Origin: Candidatus Gastranaerophilales bacterium
Lineage (GTDB): Bacteria; Cyanobacteriota; Vampirovibrionia; Gastranaerophilales; UBA9971
Assembly (NCBI GenBank): GCA_028277195.1
Contig: JANQGS010000255.1
Location: 1 to 15,812 of the forward strand
Length of the DNA: 15,812 nt
Reading direction: 5' to 3'
Part shown: in pieces, positions 14,344-15,812 of the stretch
Numbering within the stretch: the first letter of the stretch is position 1
Layout of the letters: every line of letters starts with the position of its first letter
Notes under the pieces: model-generated
What the model saw: the letters and a program-made list of their open reading frames with translations, nothing else
Told to the model about the DNA's origin: nothing
Database searches by the model: none
Program-made: the position numbers and the translations under genes

Positions 14344-15492
14344 TCAATAGTTGATTACAATACACTCTTTTTCCTGGTCAATGTAATAATCTAAATCTTT
14401 CAAAATATCGCTGCCAATAATTCCATCAAAATTAATTGTCTTCGTATCTGTCAAAATGTAAACTCGGCTGTCGTTGAACTTTTTTTGCCCTATTTTAAAG
14501 TCAAAATAGGCTACGGGTGCATATTCAGTGCTGCCGTTTGCCATTTCCAGAACACCGTATTTGTCATAGTAAACGTGTATATTGCTTTTCTTCAAAAATC
14601 TTTCGTATATGACAGATAAAGAGGCACCGGTATCAATTAAAAAGTTACCTTCGAAGTTATCTGCCTTAGCTTTTATTATCATGAGGTTGTCTATTATGGT
14701 TAAAGGGATTCGTTGGGTTTTGGTATTAACGATGTAATGGTATTTTTCGTTAGTTAAATTTTCTATTTTTTCAATTGCGTCGCTGACCCTGTGCTTATCA
14801 AGCTGAGCTGCCTTTTTATAATATCCAACAGCCTGCTTTTTATTCTTCAATTTTTCATATAAGGCAGCAAGCTTATACTGGCTGGATAAATGATCGGGAA
14901 ACTTTTCCGCGGATGCTTTTCTGAGTTTTAAGGATTCATCAAAGTTTTTATTATTTTCAAGCACTGTTGCAGCCTCTGCCCAGGCTATTTGATACCTTGA
15001 ATCCGTTTCCCTTATGTTTTTGTATAAATCCAGAGCCTGCTGAGTTTTATTCCCGTTAGAATATACTCTGGCAAGCCGCATTTTATAGCTCAAATTTTCC
15101 GGTTGAAGCTCGATTGCCTTTTTTAGTGCCTGCTCAGTTTTTTCATAATCCCAATTGTATCCGTGTATCAGGCTGATCAAATAATAATAAAAATGATTCT
15201 TATCATTTATTTCTAATAATTTTTTAGAAACTTCTTCAGCCTGATAAAAATTTTCCAGCTCAATCAGGGTTTTTAACTTTAAAAGATAGTAATCTTCCAA
15301 ATGTTCTTTTGAAGGTTCATATTTTAAAAGAACCAGCGCATTTTTGTATTTTTTTTTGCCGAATTCGTCTTTGGCTTTTACAAGGTTTGCATTTGCTTTT
15401 TCAATTTCCTGTTTTTTGCCTATATAAAATAGACCTCCTCCCAGCAGGACAAAAATTAATAATGTAATCAGAATTGATTTTATAAGATCCAC
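14344..15492 (-). CDS. Membrane-anchored TPR protein with retropepsin-like aspartic protease domain
   Basis: This 382-residue protein has one N-terminal membrane helix (about 5-24, ILITLLIFVLLGGGLFYI), probably an uncleaved anchor. Tetratricopeptide-like helical repeats follow from about 33 to 245 (for example SYKMRLARVYSNGNKTQQAL and YKLAALYEKLKNKKQAVGYY). The C-terminal domain (about 262-382) is a retroviral-type aspartic protease with FLIDTGASLSVI (Asp287, DTGA) and the closing GIIGSDIL. Such single-lobe domains act as dimers. The TPR part may bind substrates or partners, and the orientation of the soluble part is not certain. Start is GTG at 15492; the ribosome binding site is weak. Its end converges with fic, 37 nt away, with no clear terminator. 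Confidence 0.85.
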   Translation of the reverse strand: MDLIKSILITLLIFVLLGGGLFYIGKKQEIEKANANLVKAKDEFGKKKYKNALVLLKYEPSKEHLEDYYLLKLKTLIELENFYQAEEVSKKLLEINDKNHFYYYLISLIHGYNWDYEKTEQALKKAIELQPENLSYKMRLARVYSNGNKTQQALDLYKNIRETDSRYQIAWAEAATVLENNKNFDESLKLRKASAEKFPDHLSSQYKLAALYEKLKNKKQAVGYYKKAAQLDKHRVSDAIEKIENLTNEKYHYIVNTKTQRIPLTIIDNLMIIKAKADNFEGNFLIDTGASLSVIYERFLKKSNIHVYYDKYGVLEMANGSTEYAPVAYFDFKIGQKKFNDSRVYILTDTKTINFDGIIGSDILKDLDYYIDQEKECIVINY

Positions 15493-15532
15493 AGCTACTG
15501 CACCCGTTAAGCTTAAATATTGTTTTTATTTT

Positions 15533-15562
15533 ATATTAAATATGGTTTTAATGATGTTACAA
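15533..15562 (-). promoter_or_regulatory. Possible promoter of the TPR/aspartic protease gene
   Basis: On the minus strand, TTGTAA (15562-15557) and TAATAT (15538-15533) are spaced by 18 nt. Both elements are partial matches in an AT-rich stretch, so chance similarity is possible. The GTG start is about 40 nt downstream. Confidence 0.35.
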
Positions 15563-15634
15563 TTTTACAGCAATTTTTTTTATTCAGCGTACTTAATACT
15601 TTACAGGTAAGCAATAAAATAAAAGGAAAAGATT

Positions 15635-15812
15635 ATGCTAATAGGTCAAACCAATAACATCCGGAGGCAATATTATTATACCCCCCCTGTATTTACCGCC
15701 GGCGCAGAAAAAAATGAAAAATCGGGATGGTCAAGAACAGTAGCCATTGCTGCTGCCGCCGCGCTTATGGCCTCCCCGGCAGACGTGAATAAGCCGGATT
15801 CGAAGTATCTAC
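15635..15812 (+). CDS. Unknown protein, 5' part only (runs off the window)
   Basis: The first 59 codons of a gene are present, starting MLIGQTNNIRRQYYYTPPVF. AAAAGGAAAAG just upstream of the ATG is a good ribosome binding site. After a polar, Tyr- and Asn-rich N-terminus comes an Ala-rich stretch (TVAIAAAAALMASPA, about 35-49), which could be a weak membrane or signal segment placed after a charged region. Too little is present to assign a family. It is divergent from the TPR/aspartic protease gene. Confidence 0.6.
   Translation, partial: MLIGQTNNIRRQYYYTPPVFTAGAEKNEKSGWSRTVAIAAAAALMASPADVNKPDSKYL

Noticed and set aside
1..15812. tRNA or rRNA genes, CRISPR arrays, insertion sequences
   Set aside because: No cloverleaf-like or rRNA-like sequence, no regularly spaced repeat-spacer array and no transposase motif were seen on either strand.

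Overview
The window is bacterial DNA of moderate GC (about 40-45% by eye, not computed), with Shine-Dalgarno sites and sigma70-type promoters. Its content suggests an anaerobe or microaerobe: a nitrogenase-like reductase pair and a radical SAM enzyme, beside a multi-domain periplasmic amidase with an AMIN-like domain, an MglA-type GTPase and a WalK/NblS-like sensor kinase. This mix would fit a non-photosynthetic relative of cyanobacteria (Melainabacteria/Vampirovibrionia) or a similar uncultured lineage. That placement is a low-confidence inference, because no marker gene is present.

Region 1 (1-2856, minus strand) is a compact operon. A NifD/NifE-type subunit (2856-1444) is followed by a 32-residue Cys-rich mini-ORF (1435-1337) with a strong ribosome binding site, then a NifK/NifN-type subunit (most likely 1310-93). 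The visible cysteines suggest a 3+1 ligand set for one [4Fe-4S] cluster, as in NifEN and dark-operative protochlorophyllide reductase, rather than a P-cluster. No NifH-like reductase is in the window. A 77-nt imperfect palindrome (12-88) lies just past the last stop codon.

Region 2 (2906-7121, plus strand) is transcribed divergently from a 49-bp gap that holds a perfect operator-like palindrome. It contains a radical SAM/SPASM-polysaccharide pyruvyl transferase fusion, a GT4 glycosyltransferase and a GT2 glycosyltransferase. They are joined by two ATGA overlaps and look like one surface-glycan unit.

Region 3 (7230-7614) holds two small convergent genes of unknown function: a 43-residue membrane mini-protein and an 81-residue basic protein.

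Region 4 (7733-13040, plus strand) holds an exported N-acetylmuramoyl-L-alanine amidase, then a likely operon of an MglA-like GTPase, a membrane histidine kinase and a zinc alcohol dehydrogenase that overlaps the kinase by 29 nt. It suggests envelope remodelling and polarity or stress signalling.

Region 5 (13041-15812) is visibly more AT-rich. It holds a 180-bp spacer with hairpins and 22-nt-period repeats, a self-inhibited (class II) Fic protein, a convergent membrane-anchored TPR/retropepsin-like protein, and the start of an unknown protein that runs off the end. No tRNA, rRNA, insertion sequence or CRISPR array was seen.
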